Below are positions 21,533-32,758 of a stretch of 64,000 nt of DNA, in pieces. The position numbers and the translations under genes were made by a program. Numbering within the stretch: position 1 is the first letter of the stretch; every line of letters begins with the position of its first letter. The notes under the pieces are model-generated. The model was not told where the DNA came from. It made no database searches and saw only the letters and a program-made list of their open reading frames with translations. Origin of the DNA: Anodontia alba (Eukaryota; Mollusca; Bivalvia; Lucinida; Lucinidae); the NCBI GenBank assembly GCA_964016985.1, contig OZ024823.1, positions 68,241,925-68,305,924 on the forward strand, written 5' to 3'.

Positions 21533-22800
21533 GTTTATATATCAAGATTTTTTTTATTAATGATATTTGGGATATTTTTTCTTGTTAATGCCCCAAACAT
21601 AGGTGGTTTGTTTGCAGATAGTAAAGCAGTGTTTCTCATGTCGTGGCTCGGATGCATTTACTTCACAGTAACTTGATCCTTACCTGAAATTTTAGACAGA
21701 GAAACTAGAGGTATAGCGAACTGCAAGGTGCTGATCAGAGTGCGCGGATGCGTTGACTGATTTGCACCTATGTTGTTCGCAGACAGTTAAAGGCCTGAAT
21801 TCAGCAGGGCCAGTTTGTAGTCAAACTTTTTAACATATAGCAGACAATGGTATTAGCCTGTCGCTGATCTTAGCAGGACTCCATTCTAAAGGTGTTCACT
21901 TCATTAACTACCACTTCTTGTGCAACATGTGGATCTGTTGCATAATGAATATTGTTATCATTCAGATAACATCATAGGATATTTAGCCTAGTTATAGAGC
22001 AGATCCAAGTCAAACATGGTCATAGAAATTTAGAAAATAGTTTTTCTTCCATTTGCCTTCCTTTTGATGAATATTAATATGAGCAGGTGTTTGTTTGTAG
22101 ACTGTTTCCAGCTGTGATATGCCTATATTGGAATAGCATATACTTTGTCAAAAGATTCAGTTTCAGATATCACAATTTCAATTTCGTCTATCATGTTTAT
22201 ATCACATAAACATGATCAATATTTCATATGATATGAAAAAAATAAATGACATAACAAAGGCGTAAAAAAAAGCCGTGTTTCCACTAGCAACTGAGGAGAA
22301 AAAATATTGATCGGTAGGTAGGAGAAACTTATTTATTTATTTTTTATTTTATTTTTCTATTTTTTCGTCAGAAAAAAAAAAAAAAAAAAAAACAGGATCG
22401 GGCCTGTAATTTTATGAATAAAGAGGTATTTTGTTGAGAGCCGGTGCTTTACATTTTTACTTAGCATTTTTACTGAAAATAAAATAGCAGTCGGGTGTTT
22501 GAAACAGGGTCGGTCGGGTTAGCGGAAACACAGCTATTATTTCTAAGCCAAAATTTGTGTTACCTAAAATGAATTTAGTGACCTTACAAATATATATAGT
22601 TCAAAGAACAATGGTCTTGAATTGGCCAATTGAGTGCAAAGGCACACATCATCCTGTGCACCCACTGAATCTGTGCAGGTTTGAGTCTTACCTGGTCAAA
22701 CCGGGTTACATTTTAATTTTGTGGTGTCTCAAGTTCAATCTTATATTTTAAACTCAAGTTTGTGCATTTATTCCCACGCTAAAAAAATGCGATGGGGATT
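21533..22800. other. No gene seen; short inverted pair and A-run
   Basis: AT-rich. GTGTTTCCACTAGC at about 22276 and GCGGAAACACAGC at about 22521 are roughly inverted, possibly the ends of a ~260-bp MITE with a 19-base A-run (about 22373-22391) inside. No coding signal. Confidence 0.45.
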
Positions 22801-23340
22801 TTGTGAACGCCTCCGTCCGTCCGCCCGTCCGTTTGTCCGTCACGCTATATCCAGCTTAACCACAGGGCAGATTTTAACGAAAATTGCTACATGACTTCCC
22901 CTCATGGTAAGGGTGTGCGAGAGCAATTAACATCATTTTTTCATGCATCTGTGTGTCCGTTGTCTCTTCATCTGTCAGTCATACTATCTCTTCCATAACC
23001 ACTGGATGGAATTCAACCAAATCAAACTCAACCAAACTGTAAGGGTGTGCGAGAGCAACGTTATTTTTCCTTGCGTCCGTCCATCCATTTGTCCATCACA
23101 CCTTCTAAACTACTACGTGGTTTTTAAACAAACTTGCTACATTACCTCTCCTCATGGTTAGGGTGTGCGAGAGCAACATTATTTTACCGTTTGTCCGGCG
23201 TCCGTGTATCTGTCCGTCACGCTATTATTTCCCAACTGGGCGGAATTTAACCAAGCGTGCTACAAGTCTTCTTAACATGGTAAAGGTGTGCGAGAGTGAG
23301 TCCGTCTGTCCGTCCGTTTGTCCGTCGTGCTATTAGCGTT
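22800..23340 (+). repeat. CGTCC-rich tandem repeat (GGTGTGCGAGAGCAAC family)
   Basis: About five units of ~110-125 bp each carry CCGTCCGTC, ACCACTGGGCGGAATTTAACC-like sequence and GGTAAGGGTGTGCGAGAG. The same family recurs at 26430-26720. Small open frames here are by-products of the repeat. Confidence 0.85.
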
Positions 23341-23399
23341 GGAATTCGCGACGACATGCAATCGACTGCGCATTCTAGCGTTGTGGTTTGTTATATTTG

Positions 23400-24000
23400 A
23401 GCCTGCGCATTTCAAAACAACAATTAGACATGTACGTCTAGCTAAGACTCAGATCAGCCAGGGCATCCACTAGTGTGATCAGTCTTCGCTGTACGCTCAT
23501 TGGGTAGCTGAGATCTCAAGGTATTTTCATGCGGACCGCCTGGATGATGATGTCCAGGCTGATCTAAGTTCAGTATGTCATCTGCTGAAAATTTTCCCCA
23601 GAGTGCTAGACATTAATTAAATTCCTGAATGATGATAGAAACTTTTCATTTGTTAGTACAAATAAGTCACCGCTTGACAAAACCAATAATGACTTGTGCA
23701 CCTAGTGAAGACTCAGATCAGCCTAGGCGTCCGATCAGTCTTTGCTCTTTGTAGGAGTCAGTCGCTACCTATTGAATGCATAGGGAAGATTGACCCGACT
23801 GGGCGGATGCACAAAACAAGATGCGACCAGGTAACAACAATTTGACTTGTGCGCCCAGCGAAAACTCAGATCAGCCTAGGCATAAGCACAAGCTGATTCG
23901 AGTCTTCACTGTCCATTTGAAGTAACTTTGTCCTTAGCTATCCAATGAGCACACAGCAAAAACTCTAGGTAGCTATGAGTCTTCGCTGGGTCCACAGGTC
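23400..24000. repeat. Clustered CTCAGATCAGCC repeats
   Basis: The string ACTCAGATCAGCC occurs near 23447, 23710 and 23863 with related or inverted copies between them (CAGGCTGATCT at about 23562). Related single copies lie near 33262 and 42580. Each is followed by a GTCTTCGCTG-type segment, so it is a dispersed repeat family with internal inverted symmetry. Confidence 0.7.
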
Positions 24001-24607
24001 AGAATGTTAATTTTGGTCATGTGCAGACATCAGTGCGCTTGAGAAGGCATACAAAAGTAGTCTAACATTCAGAGAGACTTAAAATTGATAATTTATCAGA
24101 GCTGACTGATTCAATGGAATCTAAATTGCAAAAACTCTGAAAAAGGATACACTTTACACAGTTATTCAAAATGGATCTCGAACGACAGTTTTCAATTTGA
24201 GACCCAAAACTGGTGTTTTACTAGTGTAAAAATCTCATCAAGAAAGAGTGTATTCAAAGATGGTAGATGCACACATATCCAAGAGATATCTGAGTGCTAA
24301 CCCATTCCTTCCCCACCTCGGGTAATTTTCTTACGAATATAGATTATGAAACCTTACAAATCAAGAAAACAAGTGTAGAGCCAAAGTTCTCCTAAACTCC
24401 GTTTTGTCTGTGGTAAATCATCTATAACGCGAAACCGGAAGTTCAGCCCAAAAATATAATTTTTCACATTTTTTCAATGTAACCTTCCAGATGTTAAATT
24501 TTATCCCACAAAGTTAACTAAGAATCTTCCCCATATGATATAATGTTTGATTTTCTAGGTTTGCTCAGTCAGTTGTAAAACTACAAAATTGACATTGCAC
24601 CATATTG

Positions 24608-24639
<32 letters not shown>

Positions 24640-25949
24640 GATTGTAATTATCAAGGTAAAAATTAAAATGTGGAGCATTGCATTTTTGGAATGTTTTAAT
24701 CATTTTGAATGGACATCTGATTTTTGCGACGGATAGTTTGCCTGTTGCGCACTGAGGTGAGACACGTGTTTCAGATGAAAGAATAACTGAAGACCTCTCA
24801 GGCCTATTGGACCCCAACTCATTTTGTAAAACAAATAATAGTAGTTACTAAAAATATGGCAGACGTACAGTGTGGATAGATTAGGTTAGAGGATTTAGGT
24901 CTCGTTCAATAGTTTTTAAGCCATGTCGAAACGATAGAAGAGTGTATGGAACAGTATTTAGGTAAAAACTCTATTATGCAACATTTAATTGCAATTTATT
25001 ATGATGTCTCTCGCTTTTGAAGTTTACATCCTCCATTATGCTATGATCAGGTATAATTTTGCAGCAGTACATTATGATATGCATGTTAGTAGTCTGATTT
25101 TGGAATTTGTCTTGGTTTCTGCCTAGGTTTCTGCACTTCGTCTTTCGATTTTGCAACTTGTAGTTCCGATTATGCTCGTACCGTGGCGCTGTGATCGCTC
25201 ATTCGTGCTTTCTCGTAAACGTTCGTCTGGTCACGGCAGTAACCGTATGAATTCTGCAAGCTTACCGGTAACACGGAGGATAGAGTGAAATATAAATCCT
25301 AGGGGAGGCGTAAAATTGGCTCGCGGGGTGGGGAGTGGGGTGGGGTAACTTCCTATATATGGCATAGTATGGATGTGCGTGCCAAGTATATGATTCGCCC
25401 CTTTTTTTCAGCAAAAACTATGACCCCATTTTTCTGGATTAGTATATGAAAGGCCCCACTTTTCTGATGTATCCCGGTACATGCACATATTTTTCGTTCG
25501 GAGATTTTTTGAGGCTGCTTCACGGGTGGAAATCAGGGGAACTACCTCGAAATTGCGTTAACACGAATTTGTTCCCAAGCCACAACCTGTACCTCTCGAG
25601 GTAGTGACAACGCCAAAATTTCTGTAAACAAAGGTAGAAGCTCCGCCGTTTTCAGTATGTTTTAAAAAGAATGAGCGAATCACTCAAAATTCCGGCAATG
25701 CTATCCCATGTAAATATGATTTAACTATCCATACAGGCCGAAGAAACCATTAAATAGTGTATAATCTGGATAGGGCGACCCGCAAAAAATCGACCGTGGA
25801 TCTGCATTTCCTCGGGGAGTTGACAGCACACAAAGATTTTTTTGTAGCATATTTTCATTTTTTGACGAGTATCAAAGGATTTGTCATCTTGAAAATCTAT
25901 TTTGAACTTCTTTTCCTGAACAGAAAGGCCCATTGACTCGAAACTTGAT
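24001..25949. other. No gene seen
   Basis: AT-rich DNA with a 31-base A-run at about 24608-24638. Reading frames are short and show no family motif. Confidence 0.5.
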
Positions 25950-26230
25950 AGGAAGTATCGAGGTGAACTTGTATATCAAAAATAGCAAAAATCATTTTAA
26001 TCAGAGATCCAAGATGGTTGCGCTAGCAGCCATGTTGAAAATCTATTTTGAACTTTTTCTTCTGAACCAAAAGAGAAATTGACTCGAAACTTTATTGGAA
26101 ATATCGAGGTGACTTGCAGATCAAAAGAAGCTAAAATTGTTCTGATGACAAATCCAAGATGGCCGGTATCTTGAAAATCTATATTGAACTTGTCTTGAAT
26201 CGAAAGGCCAACTGACTCAAACTTGTCTGG
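25950..26230 (+). repeat. CCAAGATGG tandem repeat, short copy
   Basis: About two units with ATCCAAGATGG, CTTGAAAATCTATTTTGAAC and ATTGACTCGAAAC. It belongs to the same family as the array at 61487-62545. Confidence 0.8.
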
Positions 26231-26257
26231 CGATACAGGATCATCTTGGCCCTTTTG

Positions 26258-26322
26258 TTATTTATTTATTTATTTATTTTTTTTTTTATTTATTTATTTA
26301 TTTTATTTATTTATTTTTTTCA
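26258..26322 (+). repeat. (TTTA)n low-complexity tract
   Basis: T-rich tract of TTTA units with a T9 run. Confidence 0.95.
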
Positions 26323-26429
26323 AATTACCAAACGGAAAAATGATTTCTTCTTATCAACTGCACTGTATTGCATTTACACTACTACTCCCTTATTTCTTAC
26401 CCCCACGCTTTGGCGATAGCGACTGATCC

Positions 26430-26790
26430 AGTCACGCTATCTCCTCCTAAACCACTGGGCGGAATTTAACCAAATTTGTTACATGACTGTTACATGACTT
26501 CCCTGCGTTGTAGGAGTGAGCGAGAGCAAAATTGTGTTTCACTCTGCCCCATGTGACCTTCGGTGTGATCAAAAGGTCACCGTCTGTCTGTCCGTCCGTC
26601 CGTCAGGGCGGAATTTAACCAAATTTGCTATATGACTTTCCCATATGGTAAGGGTGTGCGAGAGCAACATTATTTTTCCGTCCGCCCGTCCGTCATTCTA
26701 TCAGCAGCAACAGTAGCACCAAGCGTGGAGCGTGGTTATTTTGCGATGGCGTGCCGTCGACTTCGCAATTTTTTTTTTTTTTTTTTTTTT
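26430..26790 (+). repeat. CGTCC-rich tandem repeat, second locus, with T-run
   Basis: Two to three units of the family at 22800-23340, including GGTAAGGGTGTGCGAGAGCA, followed by a T-run at about 26769-26790. Confidence 0.85.
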
Positions 26791-28998
26791 GTTGTTGATA
26801 TATTCAGTTTTATAAGAATGTGTGCTAATCATATGCGTCTCATATGCATATGCCTTTTATGGCCAGGTTCGTCTCATGGAATGCCCAGGATTATGGTTTC
26901 AAAACACCAATGTAGGTTTTCTAAATGTTCCTTGTGTATACAGCTGATTACCTGCCTTCTGATATACACAAAAATCTTGTTTCCACAATGGTATTACATC
27001 TGTTGGCCAATTACTTAATTAAGACTGTCTTGGGAGTTGCAACCATTCAACAGGTCCTCCAGAATCATTATCACCTAAATTGAAATAAATAGGTGTTACC
27101 TATGAAACGAGCTTAAGCATTTTTGTTTCAGCAGGTTTGCAAAGTCGCGGACCAGACAAAACCTGTTTAAATAGGTCCGAGACAAAGTGCACAACATCGA
27201 ATATTATGCTTACATCAGTTTAACTAGAGTTTCCTAGGAAACATCGTTCTACTGTATTTTTTTTTTTTTACATATTCAAAAAGTGAGGCAGAGTGAAAAG
27301 AGGTTGATTTGATACTAAATACTATTAATTTCAGAATCCGTTAGACTTTTAGAATCCATTAGACTTTCCTTATTACACTCTATCTAAAAGAAAGCCCCTT
27401 GTACTGACAGGTGATGATTTGTTTGTGTTAAATGACGCATAGCTTGTCTTTTTCAGCATTATTTTTGTCAAGAAAGAACTGATCTTTGAGTTTGAATGAC
27501 AAGTTATCAAATAATTGAGCGATATTCATGTTCATTTTCTTTTTTGAGGTCATTTGTTGAATTGTGAAACTGCTTCTGATGAGGTTATGTCACACCTGGA
27601 ATAATTATTTACATCTTATCAATGATATGAAGGATTGGTTTTGACAACAGGCTGTCAAATTTTTAAATGTTGCAAGATGTTGAAAGTCTAACCAATTCTG
27701 AAATGAGTAGTATAGCTATATTACCCAGTCTGAATCGGTTATAATGGAAGTATGTCCTAAAACACCACTAATTTGACAGGCGTTTACAAAATGTCATGCA
27801 GCCGTTGCGTCCGTGTCGATCGGTCTGCCTTGGCTTTTGGGGTTGGGGGTGGGGCGTCGTTACTGCTATCAATTATGCCATACAATGTATCTCGGTTTCT
27901 AGGTATTAACTTTAGGAATGCTTATGATGTTTATCAATAACACGAGCTACGACACAATTTGACAAGCAAATCATTGTGCAGCATGTGTGTACAGACGAAA
28001 GTCGCTAAAGTACGAACGATCAGCTGATCGCCAGTCAGCTGAAACTCGGACACATCGTATTGATGGGTCCGAGGCTGAAATCACAGCATATCCTACCTTT
28101 ATCATGTTGTCAGCGATAAATTCTTCCCTATGCATAATTCCTGTTATGTGCTGTAGGAATGTAATCCATTTTTACAGCAAAATGTTGTTTAATGCGAGAG
28201 AAATCTCAGATTAAAAATGGCGGCTAAAACGCAGATCAGTCTTGCATCCTTCTATTTCATTGGCTATACGATTCATTACAGCCAATGAGATCGCTTGCGG
28301 CGGCTGACTGGCTTTCCATGTTTGCAGCGGAGCGTATCTGATCATCATACGCTCGTATTTTTCGGAAACCATGCCAATGGCTCCGGCCTTATTCCCAGGT
28401 CGCTTAAGCTCGTTATTATCACCCCATGGGGCCATTAGGCTGTGCTTTGCTTCTGGTTTAAACAATATTTTATTCAGCATTTTTCACATATACATAGCAT
28501 AATATTATATGGTACAGGATTTGATAAAAAGCTTAGAGCTTATGTAAATCATCTCCTGGAAGATATATAGCAGCGTAATAACATGTGAAGAGTAGATGGA
28601 AACATAGCATGTTGGTAATTATTTAGCAAATATAATAATAATAATAATAACGAGATAACAATAATAGTAATGATGATGACGATGATGATTAACTAGAGAG
28701 CATGTCGCCCCTCTTTCTGTAAAGTAAGTTGATCGATTGATTTGATCTGTATTTAGTGTTCCCATAGCAACTATAGATATGTCGAGACAGTTGTCGGAGT
28801 GCATCGGGTAGTATTACATTAGCGTTGAAAGATAAACGTGTTCCTGGTAACTTAATGAGCTAATGTGATTCAACCCAACGATTAGAAGAGTGTTAAGCGC
28901 ATCTTTCATAGTCATCGATTATGAGACCACACAACCGGCAATACGTGCGACATGCTAGCCTTGTTCGTCATTCATATATTTCTAAATGTGTTGCCCAT
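26791..28998. other. No gene seen
   Basis: About 2.2 kb without a recognisable repeat or exon. A CpG-richer island-like patch at 28210-28460 includes the pair ATCTGATCATCATACG; it may be a remnant of an unrecognised element. A (TAA)n tract with an ATG/ATGATG stretch lies at about 28630-28690. Confidence 0.45.
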
Positions 28999-29014
28999 TG
29001 TCGATCGACACTTA
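28999..29014. other. LINE target-site duplication (3' side)
   Basis: TGTCGATCGACACTTA, 16 bp, is repeated exactly at 32743-32758 on the other side of the LINE. Confidence 0.9.
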
Positions 29015-29070
29015 AATCCGCATGGCTGGCTTGGCTGGCTATGATCTTAATACACCAAGCGAACAAGTAC

Positions 29071-29421
29071 TCAAAGAAATCTTTTCGAACGTACTATAAA
29101 GTCTTGGACTTGGGTGAACATAACTTCATTTTCTAGGTTGGAAACGTCTGGTAAACCATGAAGTAATTGGTTAGTATTATAGCCATTTAGATTGTTGGGA
29201 AGATGTCGGCGTCTGGCCTCTGAGTAGTTGGGACACTGAAAGAAGAAATGATATGCACTTTCGAAGCCTCCACAGGAACACAAGGGACTGGGTACAATGT
29301 TTTTCTTATAAAGATGCGAGTTGAGTGAGCTGCACTCCATTCGAATCCTTGCATGCATAATTTGGCCAATTCGTGATCCTGCGTTGTAATATTTAGGAGG
29401 CTTATGTAGGTCTCCGTTCAA
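29071..29421 (-). pseudogene. LINE C-terminal Cys/His tail (out of frame)
   Basis: This frame continues the RT protein after the frameshift. It contains CSCGGFESAYHFFFQC, a CXCX8HX4C-like cluster found at the end of many Jockey-group ORF2 proteins and thought to bind nucleic acid. It ends in VRSKRFL 56 bp before the element's end. Alone it would not be translated. Confidence 0.8.
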
Positions 29422-29451
29422 TCTAAACTTGAACGAAGCAACAGAAGGGGC

Positions 29452-30993
29452 TTACTTAATTTCGTCAGAAAGTTCATTCCATGCTCGAATTGTGGATGGA
29501 AGGAATGAGTTATAAAATAAATTTGTACGAGCATGAACATTGCGTATATCATTGGAATTTCTTAGATTGTAAGAAGTAGTATTTTGAACAGTTGGTGGTA
29601 GCAGTGTATGAAGATATTCTGGTGTAAGACCATTTATCATTTTATAGAAGACAATAAGTTTCTGTTTCGTGCGTCTAGCTTGCAAAGATTCCCAACCGAG
29701 ATCCGCATGGAGCTTAGCTATGCTGCAAAGTTTTGTTGCACCTGTTATTATTCTTGCCGCTTCGTTATGTACAGATTCCAACTGCTTTCTGCTATCTGTA
29801 GATGCATTGTCCCAAACTACATTACTGTATTCAAGGAGGGGTCTGATGAAAGAAATGTACATTTTTTCTAGAGCATTCCTGTTAATTTTAAATTTCAGTA
29901 CACGTAGTAAGTTAAGCCTATGCCATGCAGTGCTCGTAATGTTATTTATGTGTTCTGTCCAGCTACAATTATTTGCAAGTGTCAACCCTAAATGTTTGTG
30001 TGATGATGTATTTCTGACGAGAACGCCATTCATATAGAGGGGTGGATGAAGAGGCTGGTCGCGTTTCAGAGACAGGATCATAGAAAGATTTTTGGTGGCG
30101 TTGAAGTTAACCAGCCAGTCGTCACCCCAAGTACTGATAAAACTCAGGTCATTGTTTAGAGTAACGGCCGCATTATTTAGATTTTCGACAACAATATACA
30201 AGCTCGTATCGTCAGCAAATAGTCTAACATGTGCTTGTAGCTCATTTACTATGTCATTTATGTAAACTAAGAACAATAGCGGTCCAAGAATTGAGCCTTG
30301 GGGCACGCCAGCCGTGATAAATGTCCATTCAGAAGCCAGCCCATTCAGGACAACACGCTGTCTTCTGTTGGATAAGTAACTTGTGAACCATTTTAACAGG
30401 CTTTCAGAGCATCCCATATCCCTTAACTTATGGATTAGTCCCCTGTGCCAAACTCTGTCAAACGCCTTGCTTATATCACAGAAGACTACACGAACCTCCT
30501 TGCCACTATCAACAGCTTCGCAGAACATATGATAAGTATGAAGCAGCTGGAAGGTGTCTCCTGGGACAAAGCCAGACTGGAGGGGCGTGAGAAGATTATG
30601 TTCGTGTATGTAATTAAAAAGTTCTTTGTGAATACATCGCTCCATACTTTTTCCGGGCTGACATAGAAGAGTGATGGGTCGATAGTTTGAAGGTAATGAA
30701 CGGTCATCTTTCTTGTGCAAAGCAGTTAGGTTCCCGTCTTTCCAAGGAGAAGGAAAATGCCCAAGTTGCAGAGAAGATGTAAATATGATAGAGTATGGTT
30801 CGGCAAGAACAACGGAACCTTCTTTGAGAAGTCGAGGGCTCATGAGGTCTGGACCACATGCTTTGTTCACGTCAAGCCCATTAAATACATCCTTTACAGT
30901 TTGGGGCGTTATTTCTAAGATGTCAAGATGGTCAAAAAGTACAGGTTTTGGAGGTGGCAGGGTTGCGGTCGTCCACAACTGACTGAGAAGCAA
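29452..30993 (-). CDS. LINE reverse transcriptase
   Basis: A 513-codon frame with the LINE RT blocks in order: GPDLMSPRLLK, NYRPITLLCQPGKSMER, LQSGFVPGDT, VFCDISKAFDRVWH, AGVPQGSILGPLLFLVYIND and the catalytic FADD box (residues 259-262). A thumb-like region and a conserved WDNAST / ESVHNEAARIITG block follow. RT copies the element RNA at the nicked target. The frame overlaps the endonuclease frame by about 60 bp in a different register, which marks the first frameshift. A second at about 29447-29455 creates the stop after WNELSDEIK. Apart from these two breaks the domain looks intact. Confidence 0.93.
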   Translation of the reverse strand: MLLSQLWTTATLPPPKPVLFDHLDILEITPQTVKDVFNGLDVNKACGPDLMSPRLLKEGSVVLAEPYSIIFTSSLQLGHFPSPWKDGNLTALHKKDDRSLPSNYRPITLLCQPGKSMERCIHKELFNYIHEHNLLTPLQSGFVPGDTFQLLHTYHMFCEAVDSGKEVRVVFCDISKAFDRVWHRGLIHKLRDMGCSESLLKWFTSYLSNRRQRVVLNGLASEWTFITAGVPQGSILGPLLFLVYINDIVNELQAHVRLFADDTSLYIVVENLNNAAVTLNNDLSFISTWGDDWLVNFNATKNLSMILSLKRDQPLHPPLYMNGVLVRNTSSHKHLGLTLANNCSWTEHINNITSTAWHRLNLLRVLKFKINRNALEKMYISFIRPLLEYSNVVWDNASTDSRKQLESVHNEAARIITGATKLCSIAKLHADLGWESLQARRTKQKLIVFYKMINGLTPEYLHTLLPPTVQNTTSYNLRNSNDIRNVHARTNLFYNSFLPSTIRAWNELSDEIK

Positions 30994-32737
30994 AATATTT
31001 ATTCAACATATCTGCTTTTTGTAAATCTGTTTCTGCATATTCATTATTGAGTGTGAGAGTGGGAATTGATTGGGATGTTTTTTGAAGTGTTAATAGTTGT
31101 TTTGACGTTTTCCAGAAAACTTTGGAATTTGGACTGGCATCGGTGAGAGTATTTTCAAGTTTATCAAAATAGTCTTGCTTGGACCTGCGAATCAATTCAA
31201 TAACTCCATTACGCAGTGTTTTAAACTGGTTCCAGATATGCAAACTTTTTGTTTTCATGAATTTATTGTACTTTCTACGACGTCTGCGAATTTGTGTTTT
31301 AATATAACTGATAATCCAAGGATAGTCGTTTGGGCGAATAGTTACCACTCTATTTGGAATCGATTGTTCAGCTGCACTGAAAATAGCATCGGTCATAATT
31401 TGCACACTGGTATCGAGATCGTTTTGTCTGACTTGGGACGCTAAGTCCTGCTCGCTAAGAATTTGCCTAAATTTTCCGAAGTCAGCTCTTTGATAATTCC
31501 AGATCTTTCTTTTGTAGGTTCCCGCTTTCGGACGAATGAATTTGAGCAGTACAAATACAGGACAGTGATATCTTGTGAGATTAGGAACGAACGGATCCGC
31601 TACACCACTAGTTAGAATACTGTTTTTATTCCGAACAATTATTAGATCTATAAGAGATGCGGACTGTTCCGTGAAGTGTGTCTCTTCGGCAATTAATTGT
31701 GTTAAGTTGTACTGTTGCAGTAGGTCAGTCATTTTGTTACTACCGTTGGAGAGCATATCGTAGTTGAAGTCACCGGTGATTATGATGTCGTAGATATGTG
31801 TGTTGTGAGCCCTATCTATGCTTTCTAACATTAAATTAAAATAATCAGAACTGCTATTTGGGGGTCTGTAGATACCACCAATTAGAATTTTCTTAGACTT
31901 GATTATGACTTCGAGCCAAACGGCCTCAAGGCCATTAATTTCAATATCTTTACGCCGCTTGCATAAAATAGTGTCCCGGACATATATCACCACACCCCCG
32001 CCGGGACGATCAGGCCTATCAGTTCTGAATGGTGGGAGGAAATTTTCAATAGAAATGTCATCGTTGGAGGTACTTGGCTTAAGCCAGCTTTCAGTGTAAA
32101 CAGCTATGTCGTATGCCTCTGATTCAGCTCTTATCAAGTCTATTTTGGGCAACACGCTTTGTACATTAAGATGAAAAATACTAAGGTGATTTGAAGAGGA
32201 TGCCTGGGATTCCAAGCTGAACAAGCTACTTTCACTCGCAGTGCTTGTTGATGGTGGCCCAGGGTTGGGATGAACGTCCCCGCATAACAAAATAAGATTT
32301 AAGAGCCACAAGAAAAGGCAAGCTAAAAGAAGACCGATTATACACGTTTTTGTGAGCAATTTGTTCCTATTAGGAATAAGTATTTTTCTAGAACAATGGT
32401 GTCGAAAATTTATCCTCTTGTAGGTCTCATTGCAAGATTGAACTGAAAGAGACAAACTTAAGCAAGATATGTCATATGCATCTGGACTAGGAAACCATGT
32501 AAGGAAGATAAGTGTAAGAAAAAAATAAAACCTGTGGTAGCGTATACGTTTTACAGCACCAAGACTTAGTGTTTGAGAAGCATCGTAGAAACCGCCAAGA
32601 CCATCCGTACTGGTCCTTTTAGTCTTCATGTGTCGCTTAGCAGAAGTCCAAATAGAATCACGGATGGTCCTGTCGGTCGCCAGAAATGCTCCCTTTGAGT
32701 ATGAATAATTGCCATAAGTAGTTCCGGTAGCTGCCAT
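30932..32737 (-). CDS. LINE N-terminal region, 2A-like motif and APE endonuclease
   Basis: An open frame runs to 32755, but the first six codons lie in or across the flanking duplication, so the Met at 32737 (MAATGTTYGN) is the element's own. The first ~150 residues have two hydrophobic stretches, the second directly before GDVHPNPGP (32255-32281), a 2A-like sequence. The APE endonuclease follows: HLNVQS, TESWL, GGIYRPP, ITGDFN and SLIDLIIV. The last motif reads RYHCPV where the family usually has SDHxPV, so the conserved Asp of the Asp-His pair is changed. The enzyme would nick target DNA. The frame leaves RT register near 30950-30980, where an indel shifts it and produces the stop at 30932. 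Confidence 0.9.
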   Translation of the reverse strand: MAATGTTYGNYSYSKGAFLATDRTIRDSIWTSAKRHMKTKRTSTDGLGGFYDASQTLSLGAVKRIRYHRFYFFLTLIFLTWFPSPDAYDISCLSLSLSVQSCNETYKRINFRHHCSRKILIPNRNKLLTKTCIIGLLLACLFLWLLNLILLCGDVHPNPGPPSTSTASESSLFSLESQASSSNHLSIFHLNVQSVLPKIDLIRAESEAYDIAVYTESWLKPSTSNDDISIENFLPPFRTDRPDRPGGGVVIYVRDTILCKRRKDIEINGLEAVWLEVIIKSKKILIGGIYRPPNSSSDYFNLMLESIDRAHNTHIYDIIITGDFNYDMLSNGSNKMTDLLQQYNLTQLIAEETHFTEQSASLIDLIIVRNKNSILTSGVADPFVPNLTRYHCPVFVLLKFIRPKAGTYKRKIWNYQRADFGKFRQILSEQDLASQVRQNDLDTSVQIMTDAIFSAAEQSIPNRVVTIRPNDYPWIISYIKTQIRRRRRKYNKFMKTKSLHIWNQFKTLRNGVIELIRRSKQDYFDKLENTLTDASPNSKVFWKTSKQLLTLQKTSQSIPTLTLNNEYAETDLQKADMLNKYFASQSVVDDRNPATSKTCTF

Positions 32738-32742
32738 GGAAA

Positions 32743-32758
32743 TGTCGATCGACACTTA
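32743..32758. other. LINE target-site duplication (5' side)
   Basis: Exact copy of 28999-29014. It contains the palindrome TCGATCGA. Confidence 0.9.

Larger units (their letters stand above)
29015..32742 (-). mobile_element. CR1/L2-group non-LTR retrotransposon (LINE)
   Basis: A 3728-bp insertion on the minus strand, bounded by an exact 16-bp duplication. It encodes a hydrophobic N-terminal region ending in a 2A-like motif, an APE-type endonuclease, a reverse transcriptase and a Cys/His tail. Two frameshifts interrupt it. The 3' end is short (about 56 bp after the last stop) and finishes with an AGCCAGCCAAGCCAGCC-like repeat, not poly(A), as in CR1/L2-type elements. The 5' end lies only 5 nt before a Met, so 5' truncation is likely although the reading frame is intact to that point. 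Assignment to the CR1/L2/Crack side of the Jockey group is from motif memory, not from a tree. Confidence 0.9.

Noticed and set aside
22943..23336. Small Cys-rich secreted peptides
   Set aside because: The frames fall in the CGTCCGTC tandem repeat and reflect its codons (VRVCESN repeated).
28211..28480. An 89-codon gene on the minus strand
   Set aside because: The composition is slightly richer in GC but no motif, promoter or second exon was found.
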